A stretch of 64,000 bases of DNA from Micromonospora sp. PLK6-60 (lineage in GTDB: Bacteria > Actinomycetota > Actinomycetes > Mycobacteriales > Micromonosporaceae). The DNA is taken from positions 62,001 to 126,000 of the forward strand of contig NZ_JAIOAA010000016.1 of the NCBI RefSeq assembly GCF_019890675.1. Reading direction: 5' to 3'. Position numbers and translations under genes: made by a program. The notes beneath the pieces are model-generated. The model saw nothing but the letters and a program-made list of their open reading frames with translations, was not told the origin of the DNA and did no database searches. Below are positions 39,510 to 47,835 of the stretch, piece by piece (positions within the stretch are counted from its first letter, which is position 1; each line of letters begins with the position of its first letter).

Positions 39510-40163
39510 CTAGGTCGCGGCGGCGGAGCGGTTCACCTCGCCCGCCGACTCCTCGCCGAGCGCCACCCGGACCAGGGCGGAGGCGAGCCGGCCGAACTCG
39601 CCGTCGGGCACCAGGCCGGCCAGGCCGCGCGGGTTGGCCGGCAGGCCGAGCCGCCGCGCCCCGGCCAACGCCCGCCGGTCGGCGTACGGGCGCACGTCCG
39701 GCCAGACCGACTGCACCTCGCGCAGGAAGATGTCCGCGCCGGTGGGACCGATCCCGGGGAACTCGGTCAACAGCCGGCGCAGCACGGTCGGCTCGCCGTC
39801 GGCCGCCCGGTGCAGCCGGCGCAGGTCACCGTGCCACCGGTCCAGGCAGAGCCGGGCCCCGGTGCCGAGCATCGTCGAGGTCCGCTCGTCGTAGCGGCGG
39901 TAGTGCCCGCGGCCCAGCGCGTCGACCCGCTGCTGCCAGCTCGCCGCCTCCATCGCCTGCGGGGTGCGGCAGCCCGCCGCGAACAGCTCCCGGGCGGCGG
40001 CCACCGCCACCGAGGCCCGGATCCGGGTGCTCAGCAGCGTGGTCAGCACCAGCAACTGGTACAGCGGGGCCGGTCGGTCGGTGAGGCTGATCCCGGCCTC
40101 CTCGGCGTACGTGCGGCCCTGCCGCGTCAACAGCGTCCGGGCCACCCGGCGGTCGTCCCCCAT
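39510..40163 (-). CDS. HhH-GPD family DNA glycosylase-like protein
   Basis: A 217-residue all-helical protein with the endonuclease III-like core: PLYQLLVLTTLLSTRIRASV, ARELFAAGCRTPQAME and a helix-hairpin-helix (LTEFPGIGPTGADIFLREVQ) followed by the acidic VRPYADRRAL. It lacks the C-terminal Cys cluster of Nth/MutY and the catalytic Lys of bifunctional lyases is not obvious, so a monofunctional glycosylase or a non-catalytic relative is possible. ATG at 40163 is used. Its TAG stop lies in the right CTAG copy of the MITE-like element. Confidence 0.78.
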   Translation of the reverse strand: MGDDRRVARTLLTRQGRTYAEEAGISLTDRPAPLYQLLVLTTLLSTRIRASVAVAAARELFAAGCRTPQAMEAASWQQRVDALGRGHYRRYDERTSTMLGTGARLCLDRWHGDLRRLHRAADGEPTVLRRLLTEFPGIGPTGADIFLREVQSVWPDVRPYADRRALAGARRLGLPANPRGLAGLVPDGEFGRLASALVRVALGEESAGEVNRSAAAT

Positions 40164-40296
40164 GCCGACGCAGTACCCGTCCTGACCCGGATCACCCCCG
40201 GCGGCCGGCGGTCGAATGCGTCCCCCGGTGGCGGGTAACCCGAGCTGGTGCGCGGCGGATCCGCCGCGCGCTCCCACCGGGAAGGAGACGCTGTTC

Positions 40297-40491
40297 ATGC
40301 AACCGCAGCAGGAGGAGTTCCGCCGCAACGACAGGGGCGCGACCAGCCAGGACAGCAAGGGCCCCGGCCCGTCCGGCCATCCGGTGGGCGGCCGCTCGAC
40401 CGGCGACCGGGGCCGGCCCGTCCCGAAGGGGCAGACCTCCCCGTACGGTCCGGGCGGGGACACCGCCGACGACGACAGCGACCGCGGCTGA
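40297..40491 (+). CDS. small disordered hypothetical protein
   Basis: A 64-residue hydrophilic protein beginning MQPQQEEFRRNDRGATSQDS, rich in Gly, Pro, Asp and Arg, with no predicted helix or strand. GGAAGGAG lies 8-9 nt before the ATG, supporting translation. Such proteins are common in Micromonosporaceae near stress genes; no function can be given. Confidence 0.62.
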   Translation: MQPQQEEFRRNDRGATSQDSKGPGPSGHPVGGRSTGDRGRPVPKGQTSPYGPGGDTADDDSDRG

Positions 40492-40499
40492 GCGGACGC

Positions 40500-40961
40500 T
40501 CAACGGGGTGGCCGCAGCCGGTTCCAGGTGGCTGCGGCCGCCATCCCGTACGCCAGGTGCGGCACCAGGTCGGCGACCCAGTCGGTGCGTCGCCAGGTGC
40601 GTGGATCGGTCACCCCGAGCACGGTCATCGAGCCGTCCGAGGCGGCCATCACCCCGCCGCCGAGCAGCGCGACGGCCAACGGGGTGGGCAGCCGACGGTG
40701 ACCGGCGAGGACGGCGAACGCGGCGCCCGCGGCGATGCCCAGGCCGTACCCGAGCAGTGGCCCGAGGCCCGAGCGGCGGTTGTCCGCCTGGTCCTCGGGC
40801 CCCAGGTCCACGTCCGCCAGCCCGGCCAGCCGCCCGGCGCTGGCCTGCGGCGTGCTGCTCGCCGGCCGGGCCCGCACCACCATGTCCAGGTAGCTGACCA
40901 CGTCGAGGGCGACGCTGCCGACCGCACCGGCGACGGCGCCGTCCAGCAGGCGCCCCCTCAC
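40500..40961 (-). CDS. hypothetical membrane protein
   Basis: A 153-residue protein with a helix at LLDGAVAGAVGSVALDVVSY (residues about 5-24), a hydrophilic loop and further helices GLGPLLGYGLGIAAGAAFAV and PTPLAVALLGGGVMAASDG, ending VPHLAYGMAAAATWNRL. It has about four membrane segments. The GTG at 40961 overlaps the stop of the upstream 69-residue gene (GTGA), so they form one unit. I do not recognise the family. Confidence 0.65.
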   Translation of the reverse strand: MRGRLLDGAVAGAVGSVALDVVSYLDMVVRARPASSTPQASAGRLAGLADVDLGPEDQADNRRSGLGPLLGYGLGIAAGAAFAVLAGHRRLPTPLAVALLGGGVMAASDGSMTVLGVTDPRTWRRTDWVADLVPHLAYGMAAAATWNRLRPPR

Positions 40962-41167
40962 TTCGGGTCGCCGGGTTCGCGTTCGCCCTTGGGGCCGTAG
41001 GTGCGTTCCCCACGGACCACCCCACGCTGGCCCCGATCCTCCTGGAGGATCCGGTTGGCGACCTGATTCGCCTCCTGGTCGGCTGCGCGACCGGAATTCT
41101 CGATCAGGTCCCGCAGTCGCGCCCGTTCCTTGTCGTAGGCGTTGCTGCCCGGCCGTGGTCCTGGCAT
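40958..41167 (-). CDS. small hydrophilic hypothetical protein
   Basis: A 69-residue protein with a helical centre (YDKERARLRDLIENSGRAAD then QEANQVANRILQED) and a basic Gly/Arg-rich tail. GGAGGAGG lies 5-6 nt before the ATG, a strong translation signal. It is the first gene of a unit with the membrane protein at 40500. No family is recognised; the neighbouring universal stress gene suggests a stress context but not a function. Confidence 0.65.
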   Translation of the reverse strand: MPGPRPGSNAYDKERARLRDLIENSGRAADQEANQVANRILQEDRGQRGVVRGERTYGPKGEREPGDPK

Positions 41168-41248
41168 CGCTGCCTCCTCCGGTCGTCGTCACCGTTGTGG
41201 CGTGCCCACCGCGTCTACCCGTTCTGGCCGGCGCGCAACGTGCCCGGG

Positions 41249-42130
41249 TCACTCGGGTGCGCGCACCACCGCCACCGGGCAGTCGGCGTGGTGCAACGCC
41301 CCCTGGCTCACCGAGCCGAGCAGCAGCCCGCTCAGCTCACCGCGGCCCTGGCCGCCGACGACCAGCAGCTGCGCCCGCCGGGACGCCTCGGTGAGCACGC
41401 GCACCGGCCGTCCCCGGGTCGCCTCCCGGCTGACCGACAGCTCCGGGTGCCGGTCGGCCAGCCCGGCCAGCGCCTCGGCCAGCACCCGGTCCTCCTCGCC
41501 GCGCAACTGGCTCTCCTCGTACACCAGGGGTTGCATGTCCCCGGGACCGCTGGAGGCCGGATGCCGGTAGGCGTGCACGGCGTGCAGCGCGGTGCCGCGC
41601 AGCGCGGCCTCCTCGGCCGCGAAGGCGACGGCCTCGCGCGAGCGCGCGGAGCCGTCCACCCCCACCACGACCGGCCCGTCCGCCCGGTCCGCGCCGCGCG
41701 CCACCAGCACCGGACATTCGGCGTACGTGGCCACCTGGATCGCCACCGAGCCGACCACCAGGGCCGAGAACCCGCCCAGACCGCGGCTGCCGAGCACGAT
41801 CATGACCGCGGTCGGCGCCTCCCCGAGCAGCGCCGCCGACGCCTCACCGTCGATGATCTCGCCGGTCACCCGCAGGCCCGGCGCCGCCGCCTCGGCCTCG
41901 GCCACGGCCGCCTCGACCAGGGCCTCGGCCCGGTGGCGCAGCCCGCCCCCGGGCGGCCCCTCGGCGGCCGGCTCGACCGACACCCGTAGCAGCGGCCAGA
42001 TGAAGCCGTGCACCACCCGTAGTGGCCGGGCGCGCCGGGCGGCCTCCGCCGCGGCCAGGCGGACGGCCCGGAGTGCCGCCGCGGACCCGTCCACGCCGAC
42101 CACCACGGCCGCGCCGTTCGCCGAGTTCAC
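41249..42130 (-). CDS. tandem-domain universal stress protein
   Basis: A 293-residue protein with two UspA domains. Each starts with the ATP-loop motif VVVGVDGS (residues about 8-15 and 150-157) and ends with the nucleotide-binding G-rich signature: GSRGLGGFSALVVGSVA in domain 1 and GGQGRGELSGLLLGSVS in domain 2. Both domains therefore look able to bind ATP. Tandem Usp proteins are typical of actinomycete dormancy and stress responses. GTG at 42130 has AGGAGG 6 nt upstream. It is divergent from the SpoIIE phosphatase gene. Confidence 0.9.
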   Translation of the reverse strand: MNSANGAAVVVGVDGSAAALRAVRLAAAEAARRARPLRVVHGFIWPLLRVSVEPAAEGPPGGGLRHRAEALVEAAVAEAEAAAPGLRVTGEIIDGEASAALLGEAPTAVMIVLGSRGLGGFSALVVGSVAIQVATYAECPVLVARGADRADGPVVVGVDGSARSREAVAFAAEEAALRGTALHAVHAYRHPASSGPGDMQPLVYEESQLRGEEDRVLAEALAGLADRHPELSVSREATRGRPVRVLTEASRRAQLLVVGGQGRGELSGLLLGSVSQGALHHADCPVAVVRAPE

Positions 42131-42294
42131 CGCACACCTCCTGGCCGTGGGACGCCCGGTGCCAGTATTCCGGCCGGCGCCCGGCCCTCGGGCCGATACC
42201 GGCGCAGGCCACCCGGGGTGCGCCGGGTGGGGCGGCCGCAGCCCGGGTTCGTATGATGCTTGCCCTGATGCAAGAATCTGCCCCGGAGGACGAC

Positions 42295-43473
42295 ATGCCG
42301 CACGCGCCCGGACCGGTGTCGCGCGCTCTCCGCGAGGCTCCACCCGACCAGCTGGTGGAGGCCGCCGACCGCGCCGTCCGGTCCGCGTTGGACGCGTCGC
42401 GGACGGACGTGTTCATCGCCGACTACCGGATCAGCGGGCTGTGGCCGGTGCTCGACCCGGAACTGCCCGACGCCGGCTTCCTGGCCTGCCACACCGTGGC
42501 CCAGCGCTGCTTCAGCAGTCAGCAGCCGGTGGCCGACACCGACGAGCGGGGCCGCTGCCGGCTCTACCTGCCGTTGACCGTCTGGGGGGAGCGGCTCGGG
42601 GTGATGCTGATCGAGCTCGACCGGACGCCGGACGCGGGCACGGTCGAGCGGGCGTCCGACGTGGCCGGTGACCTGGCGGTGGCGCTGCGCGCGGCGGACC
42701 GGGAGACCGACCGGTACCGGCGGGTGCGGCGCCGGGAGCGGCTGACCATGGCCGCCGAGATGCAGTGGGACCTGCTGCCCGGGCGCAGCGTCACGCACGC
42801 GGCGTTCCTGCTCGCCGGGCAGCTGGAACCGGCGTACACCGTGGGCGGTGACCACTTCGACTGGTCGGTCGACGGCGACCGGCTGACCGTGACCGTCCTC
42901 AACGGTGCGGGCAGTGGGCTGGCCGCGTCGCTGCTGACCGCGGTCACGGTGAACGCGATGCGCAACGCCCGGCGCTCCGGCGGCAGCCTGACCGAGCAGG
43001 CTGAGCTGGCCTCGGACACCATCTTCTACCAGCACCGCGGTGCCCGGCACGTGCCCACGCTGCTGCTGGAGTTGGACACCCGCACCGGCCGGGCGCGGGC
43101 CGTGGACGCCGGCTCCCCGCACCTGTTGCGGCTGCGCGCCGGGGCGGTCGACCGGATCGAGCTGGAGCAGCAGCTGCCACTGGGGATGTTCGCCGAGATC
43201 CGGTACGCGGCACAGGAGTTCGAGGTGGCGCCCGGTGACCGGCTCTTCGTGGTCAGCGACGGGGTGTACGCCGCCGAGCCGGCGGGCCGGGAGGCGTACG
43301 GGGGGCGGGCGATGGCGCGCGCGATGCGGTCGACTCGGCTGCAACCGGCGACCGAGGCAGTTGGTACGGTGATGCGGGAACTGCATGCCTACCATGCCGA
43401 CGCCGATCTGCGCGACGACGCGGTGATCGTCTGTCTGGACTGGCGCGGTTCCGCTGGTCACGACGGCGGATGA
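42295..43473 (+). CDS. SpoIIE/PP2C-type serine phosphatase
   Basis: A 392-residue protein. The N-terminal part (about residues 20-150) resembles a GAF-like sensor (AADRAVRSALDASRTDVFIA then LYLPLTVWGERLGVMLIEL). The C-terminal SpoIIE/RsbU phosphatase domain carries MQWDLLPGRS, AYTVGGDHFDWSVDG, GAGSGLAASLL, VVSDGVYAAEP and DDAVIVCLDW. Such enzymes dephosphorylate anti-sigma antagonists in sigma-factor partner-switching. ATG at 42295 has GGAGG 5 nt upstream; TATGAT at 42252-42257 is a good -10. It ends in an ATGA overlap with a possible upstream start of the MarR gene. Confidence 0.88.
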   Translation: MPHAPGPVSRALREAPPDQLVEAADRAVRSALDASRTDVFIADYRISGLWPVLDPELPDAGFLACHTVAQRCFSSQQPVADTDERGRCRLYLPLTVWGERLGVMLIELDRTPDAGTVERASDVAGDLAVALRAADRETDRYRRVRRRERLTMAAEMQWDLLPGRSVTHAAFLLAGQLEPAYTVGGDHFDWSVDGDRLTVTVLNGAGSGLAASLLTAVTVNAMRNARRSGGSLTEQAELASDTIFYQHRGARHVPTLLLELDTRTGRARAVDAGSPHLLRLRAGAVDRIELEQQLPLGMFAEIRYAAQEFEVAPGDRLFVVSDGVYAAEPAGREAYGGRAMARAMRSTRLQPATEAVGTVMRELHAYHADADLRDDAVIVCLDWRGSAGHDGG

Positions 43474-43529
43474 CACCGATTGCCGCCGTCGCGGCAGGAC
43501 AAGAGCGGGACGATCGCAGGGGACATCGG

Positions 43530-44009
43530 GTGGAGCGACCGCCGAATCTGGCCGAGGCGATCGACGCTGCTGCCGAGGCGCTGCTCGGGGTGCTGGAGGG
43601 CGCGGCGTCGCGCCACTCCGTGCCGGTCTCGCCGACCCAGCTGCGGGTGCTCTCGTTGGTCAGCGGCCGGCCGGACGTCAACGTGAACCGGCTGGCGGAG
43701 CTGCTGGACGTGGTGCCGTCGTCGGCCAGCCGGCTCTGCGACCGGCTGGAGGCGACCGGGCTGCTGCGCCGGGTGGCGGATCCGCGGGACCGGCGGGAGG
43801 TGCGGCTGGTGCCGACCGCCGCCGCGGAGGCCCTGCTGCGCGAGCTGAGGGAGCGCCGGCACCGGGCGGTGCAGGCGGTGCTGGACCGGATGCCCGCACG
43901 GGGCCAGCACGAGCTGTTGCTGGCCCTGCTGGCGTTCGGCCAGGCGGCGGCGATGGCGACCACCACGGCGGCCGGCTCCGAGTCGGACCCGCCGGCCCGG
44001 ACGGCCTGA
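43530..44009 (+). CDS. MarR-family transcriptional regulator
   Basis: A 159-residue winged-helix regulator: SPTQLRVLSLVSGRPDVNVN, RLAELLDVVPSSASRLCDRL, EATGLLRRVADPRDRREVRL, with the MarR wing D-x-R-D-x-R-E. A dimerisation helix follows (ELRERRHRAVQAVLDRMP). The GTG at 43530 is preferred since AGGGGA lies about 7 nt upstream; an ATG at 43470 overlapping the phosphatase stop would add 20 residues and couple the genes. The ligand and targets are unknown, but co-transcription with the SpoIIE phosphatase suggests a stress-signalling role. Confidence 0.88.
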   Translation: MERPPNLAEAIDAAAEALLGVLEGAASRHSVPVSPTQLRVLSLVSGRPDVNVNRLAELLDVVPSSASRLCDRLEATGLLRRVADPRDRREVRLVPTAAAEALLRELRERRHRAVQAVLDRMPARGQHELLLALLAFGQAAAMATTTAAGSESDPPARTA

Positions 44010-44314
44010 GACCGGCCTCGGCGCCACCCTTCCCACCCTGCTCCACTAGTGTCCTAGGATGCCTTACGCGTGGTGACCACCGCCACTCGCCACGCCCGCG
44101 ACACCAGCACGACGGGCACCGAGGCCCAGACGTGAGCCGGATATAGTGGCAACGCAATTGGCCGGTCCGCGATCACCGAATCGCCGGGCCGTCGGGGAGG
44201 GTCCGGGGCCCGGGAGGGCGGCGGACGCCGGCGGACGACCGGCCCGGTTACGCGCACGTCCCACGCAGCGCCCGGCACTGCCGGGCGTCGGAGGGTGCTG
44301 CGAGGGGAGGTTCG
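44010..44314. other. intergenic region with candidate promoter
   Basis: No gene is supported here. TATAGT (44142-44147) is a possible -10 and TAGGAT (44055-44060) another; neither has a convincing -35. GAGGGGAGG just before position 44311 is the Shine-Dalgarno of the next gene. GC-rich inverted segments occur but none forms a clear terminator. Confidence 0.5.
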
Positions 44315-44950
44315 GTGTCGCGTCGACCGGCTCGGGAGGAGCAGGCAACGTCGCTGGCGGATGCCGCGCGGGACCGGGTGCTCACCCTGCCCAACGTGAT
44401 CAGTTTCGTCCGGCTGCTGGGCGTGCCGCTGTTCCTCTGGCTCTTCCTGGTCGTCCGGGCGGACGTCGCCGCCGTGGTGGTGCTGGCCATCGGCGGCACC
44501 ACCGACTGGGTGGACGGCTGGATCGCCCGCCGACTCGGGCAGGTCAGCCGCCTCGGTGAGCTGCTGGACCCGCTCGCCGACCGGCTCTACATCCTGGCCA
44601 CGCTGCTGGCGTTCACCGCCCGCGAGGTGGTGCCGTGGCAGTTCACCGGCGCCCTGCTGGCGCGGGAGCTGCTGCTGCTCGGGTCGTTGGCGGTGCTGCG
44701 CCGCTACGGCTACGGGCCGCCGCCGGTGCACTACGTCGGCAAGACCGCGACCTTCCTGCTGCTGGCGGCGTTCCCGATCCTGCTGCTGGCCGCGTCGGTG
44801 CCGGCGGCGGCGACCGCGGCGGGCGCGATCGGCTGGGGGCTGGCCTGGTGGGGGCTGGTGCTCTACTGGGCGGCCGGCGCGATGTACGTGGTGCAGGCGA
44901 GCCGCCTGGTGCGGGCGGTCCGACAACGATCCGGGGGGTTGACGGCGTGA
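44315..44950 (+). CDS. CDP-alcohol phosphatidyltransferase
   Basis: A 211-residue membrane enzyme with the catalytic signature in TDWVDGWIARRLGQVSRLGE followed by LLDPLADRL, fitting DGx2ARx8Gx3Dx3D. About five hydrophobic segments follow. It transfers a phosphatidyl group from CDP-diacylglycerol to an alcohol such as glycerol phosphate or inositol phosphate. It holds the position of pgsA2 in the conserved actinobacterial gene order before DUF881-SBP-DUF881-gcvH. GTG at 44315 follows GAGGGGAGG. It overlaps the next gene (GTGA). Confidence 0.9.
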   Translation: MSRRPAREEQATSLADAARDRVLTLPNVISFVRLLGVPLFLWLFLVVRADVAAVVVLAIGGTTDWVDGWIARRLGQVSRLGELLDPLADRLYILATLLAFTAREVVPWQFTGALLARELLLLGSLAVLRRYGYGPPPVHYVGKTATFLLLAAFPILLLAASVPAAATAAGAIGWGLAWWGLVLYWAAGAMYVVQASRLVRAVRQRSGGLTA

Positions 44951-45894
44951 GCGGCACGTCCGGGGAGGAGCGGAGTCCGGCGGGGCGGGCGTACGCGCCG
45001 GACTTCCTGACCGAGCTGTTCCGCAACCCGTTGGACCCGGGATATTCGGACGCGGCGGCGGCCCGCCGGCGTCGCCCGCCGGGGCGGGCACCCGGCTGGC
45101 GGGGCGCCTCGGTGCGGGTGGTGAGCCTGGTCGTGACGGTGGCGTTGGGTTTCCTGTTCGCGGTGGCGTACCGGCAGACCGCGGCGGCGGAGCCGGAGCG
45201 CGGCAAGACCCGCGCGGGTCTGGTCGAGCAGATCCGGCAGCGGGCGGGGGAGACCGACCGGTTGTCGGAGCGGGCGGACCAGTTGCGCGAGGAGGTCAGC
45301 CGGCAGCGGGCCGCGGCGTTGGGTGGTTCGCAGGCGGCGCGGTTGCGGGACCTGGAGGCGGGCACCGGGCTGGGCCGGGTGCGCGGCGACGGTGTGGTGG
45401 TGCGGTTGGCGGACCCGGCGCAGGACAAGGACGCGGTGACCGGCGCGGGTGCCGGTCCGGCGCAGGTGTTGTACACGGATCTGCAGCGGGTGGCGAACGA
45501 CCTGTGGGGCGCGGGGGCGGAGGCGGTGGCGATCAACGGGCAGCGGTTGACGGCGACGTCGACGATCCGGCAGGCCGGTGAGGCGATCCTGGTGGACTTC
45601 CGTCCGGTGACCGGCCCGTACGAGGTGTCGGCGATCGGGCCGGATTCGATGTTGCGGCGGTTCCGGGACAGTCGGGCGGCGTTGTTGATGCGTGAGGTGG
45701 CCGCCACCACGGGGGTGTCGTTCGGGGTTCGGGAGGCGGAGGGCCTCACCCTGCCGGCCGCTCCGGAGCCGCAGCTACGCTACGCCAAGCCGTCGGTGAG
45801 TCCGAGTCCGTCCGTGTCGGGTGCCGGTCGGTCTGCCGGTCCCGGGCCGTCCGGTCCGGGTGTGTCTTCCAGCCCCTCCGGAGGTGGCCGATGA
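44947..45894 (+). CDS. DUF881 family protein (first copy)
   Basis: A 315-residue single-pass membrane protein. A cytoplasmic N-terminus of about 60 residues precedes the helix VVSLVVTVALGFLFAVAY, then a coiled coil (QIRQRAGETDRLSERADQLR), the DUF881 domain (GVVVRLADP to VDFRPVTGPYEVSAIGP) and a Ser/Pro/Gly-rich tail. DUF881 proteins flank the small basic protein gene in actinobacteria and relate to division/cell-envelope genes, but the function is unsettled. GTG overlaps the preceding stop, and the stop overlaps the next ATG. Confidence 0.88.
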   Translation: MSGTSGEERSPAGRAYAPDFLTELFRNPLDPGYSDAAAARRRRPPGRAPGWRGASVRVVSLVVTVALGFLFAVAYRQTAAAEPERGKTRAGLVEQIRQRAGETDRLSERADQLREEVSRQRAAALGGSQAARLRDLEAGTGLGRVRGDGVVVRLADPAQDKDAVTGAGAGPAQVLYTDLQRVANDLWGAGAEAVAINGQRLTATSTIRQAGEAILVDFRPVTGPYEVSAIGPDSMLRRFRDSRAALLMREVAATTGVSFGVREAEGLTLPAAPEPQLRYAKPSVSPSPSVSGAGRSAGPGPSGPGVSSSPSGGGR

Positions 45895-46223
45895 TCGCGG
45901 TGCTGGCGTTGCTCGCCGGGGTGATCCTCGGGGTGTATCTGGACCCCACGGTGCCGGTGGCGTTGCAGCCGTACCTGCCGATCGCCGTGGTGGCCGCGCT
46001 CGACGCCGTGTTCGGCGGGGTGCGGGCGAAGCTCGACCGGATCTTCGACGACAAGCAGTTCGTGGTGTCGTTCATTTCGAACGTGCTGGTCGCGGGTCTG
46101 ATCGTGTATCTGGGTGACCAGTTGGGCGTGGGTGGTCAGCTCTCCACGGGGGTGGTGGTCGTGCTGGGTGTGCGTATCTTCGGCAACGTGGCGGCGATCC
46201 GTCGTCACCTGTTCCGGGCGTAG
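45891..46223 (+). CDS. small basic protein (DUF1290/SBP)
   Basis: A 110-residue protein with three membrane segments: MIAVLALLAGVILGVYL, then LPIAVVAALDAVFGGVRAKL and FISNVLVAGLIVYLGDQLGV with VVVVLGVRIFGNVAAIRRHL. It matches the DUF1290 SBP family found between the two DUF881 genes in actinobacteria and in Bacillus division loci. ATG at 45891 overlaps the previous stop (ATGA). Confidence 0.9.
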   Translation: MIAVLALLAGVILGVYLDPTVPVALQPYLPIAVVAALDAVFGGVRAKLDRIFDDKQFVVSFISNVLVAGLIVYLGDQLGVGGQLSTGVVVVLGVRIFGNVAAIRRHLFRA

Positions 46224-46232
46224 GTTCGCAGG

Positions 46233-47183
46233 ATGAGCGAGGACGAGCGCAGCGGGACCGGCTGGCCGGAGCCGGCGGGGCCGACGCGGCCGGAGGGGCC
46301 GGCGGGTGAGCCGGATCCGCGCCCGGAGGCGCCGGACGCCGACGAGTTGAGTCCGTTGGCGCCGGCGGAGTCGGACGGGCCGGGTGGTGATCCGGCGGAG
46401 TCTTCCGTTGCTGGCTCGTCCGGTGGTGACGAGGGCGGCGAGGGCGACGTGGCGCCGGCGGCGGGCACGGAGCGGGCCGGTTGGCGGCAGCAGCTCAGTG
46501 GCGCCTCGGTGATGATCGGTGTGTTGCTGGCGTTGCTCGGGTTCACGCTGGTGGTGCAGCTGCGTACGACGTCGACGGATCCGACCGCGGGGGCGACCCG
46601 GCAGGAGGACCTGGTGCGGATCCTGTCGGATCTGGGGCAGCGGGAGGCGCGGCTGCGGCAGGACATCGCGTCGTTGGAGGAGAGCCAGCGGCAGTTGCGG
46701 TCGGGTGAGCAGGGTCGGCAGGCGGCGCTGGAGGAGGCGACGCGGCGGGCGGACGAGTTGGGCATCCTGGCGGGGACGTTGCCGGCGCGGGGGCCGGGGT
46801 TGACGGTGCGGTTCGAGGCGGGGTCGAAGCCGATCGAGGCGAACCGGGTGCTGGACGCGGTGCAGGAGTTGCGGGGCGCGGGCGCGGAGGCGATGCAGAT
46901 CTCCGGTGGGGGTGGCACGCCGGCGCGGATCATCGCGTCGACGTATTTCCTGGACGGGGAGAACGGCGGGCTGGTGGTGGACGGGCGCCGGCTGTCGGGT
47001 CCGTTTACGATCACGGTGATCGGTGATCCGGCGACGATGCGCACGGCGCTCAACATTCCTGGTGGGGTGGTCGCGTCGGTTCAGGGTGGCGGCGGTAACG
47101 TGATCGTTGAGGATCGTGGGACTGTCGAGGTTTCGGCGCTGCATGGTCCGTTGAAGCTGGAACACGCCCGTCCGGTCTCGTGA
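46233..47183 (+). CDS. DUF881 family protein (second copy)
   Basis: A 316-residue membrane protein. An acidic Gly/Pro/Ser-rich N-terminus of about 80 residues precedes the helix SVMIGVLLALLGFTLVVQL. A coiled coil (ILSDLGQREARLRQDIASLE) and the DUF881 domain (GLTVRFEAG, VQELRGAGAEAMQISGG, PFTITVIGD) follow. It is parallel to the first copy but with a different N-terminus, and it precedes gcvH as in mycobacteria. The N-terminal tail may be disordered. Confidence 0.88.
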   Translation: MSEDERSGTGWPEPAGPTRPEGPAGEPDPRPEAPDADELSPLAPAESDGPGGDPAESSVAGSSGGDEGGEGDVAPAAGTERAGWRQQLSGASVMIGVLLALLGFTLVVQLRTTSTDPTAGATRQEDLVRILSDLGQREARLRQDIASLEESQRQLRSGEQGRQAALEEATRRADELGILAGTLPARGPGLTVRFEAGSKPIEANRVLDAVQELRGAGAEAMQISGGGGTPARIIASTYFLDGENGGLVVDGRRLSGPFTITVIGDPATMRTALNIPGGVVASVQGGGGNVIVEDRGTVEVSALHGPLKLEHARPVS

Positions 47184-47236
47184 CCGGCGCGGCCGCGCCG
47201 GTTGTCCGGTGCACCGATGGATGAAGGACGCGTCTG

Positions 47237-47617
47237 GTGATTCCTGAGGATCTGCGTTACACCGCCGAGCACGAGTGGGTGGTGGGTGACGGCGCCGGCA
47301 AGGTGCGGGTCGGTATCACCCACTTCGCTCAGGATGCGCTGGGCGACATCGTGTACGTCCAGTTGCCGGACGAGGGCGCGGTGGTGGCGGCGGGTGAGTC
47401 GCTGGGTGAGATCGAGTCGACGAAGTCGGTGTCGGAGATCTACGCGCCGTTGAGCGGTACGGTGGCGGCGCGCAACGAGGCGCTCGGTGACACCCCTGAG
47501 GTGATCAACACTGATCCGTACGGTGCGGGTTGGTTGGTGGAGATCACGCCGGATGATCCGGCGGCGGTGGACGGTCTGTTGTCCGCCGGCGCGTACCGTG
47601 AGCTCATCGAGAGCTGA
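47237..47617 (+). CDS. gcvH: glycine cleavage system H protein
   Basis: A 126-residue lipoyl carrier. It has YTAEHEWV at the N-terminus, the hairpin GITHFAQDALGDIVYVQLP and the lipoylation motif EIESTKSVSEIYAP with lipoyl Lys63. It shuttles the aminomethyl group from the P protein (gcvP, 55.9 kb) to the T protein, which is not in the window. GTG at 47237 is used. Its place between DUF881 and garA matches the conserved actinobacterial order. Confidence 0.95.
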   Translation: MIPEDLRYTAEHEWVVGDGAGKVRVGITHFAQDALGDIVYVQLPDEGAVVAAGESLGEIESTKSVSEIYAPLSGTVAARNEALGDTPEVINTDPYGAGWLVEITPDDPAAVDGLLSAGAYRELIES

Positions 47618-47659
47618 GAGTTGTCCTGGCCGGGGCGGGAGTTGACTCCGCGCGTCCGG

Positions 47660-47688
47660 TTGCCCTGCATTTCGGTGCTGGCTAGGCT
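47660..47688 (+). promoter_or_regulatory. promoter of garA
   Basis: TTGCCC (47660-47665), a 17-bp spacer and TAGGCT (47683-47688) match a housekeeping sigma promoter. The predicted start is near 47695, giving a leader of about 140 nt before garA. Confidence 0.6.
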
Positions 47689-47757
47689 CGCCCAGTCGAC
47701 CGAGAATCCAAATAGTTGAGCGTTGGTGCAAGTGCCTTCGTGGCACGGGGGAGCCAG

Positions 47758-47784
47758 CCGCCGGGTGGTGGTGTTGCCCGGCGG
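47758..47784 (+). promoter_or_regulatory. hairpin in garA leader
   Basis: CCGCCGGG (47758-47765) pairs with CCCGGCGG (47777-47784) over an 11-nt loop, in the leader between promoter and the garA start. It may affect leader folding or act as an attenuator; no terminator tract follows. Confidence 0.4.
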
Positions 47785-47835
47785 CCAGTCCCGCCATCGC
47801 CCGACGCCGACCGATCTGATCCGTGAGGTGGTCCC

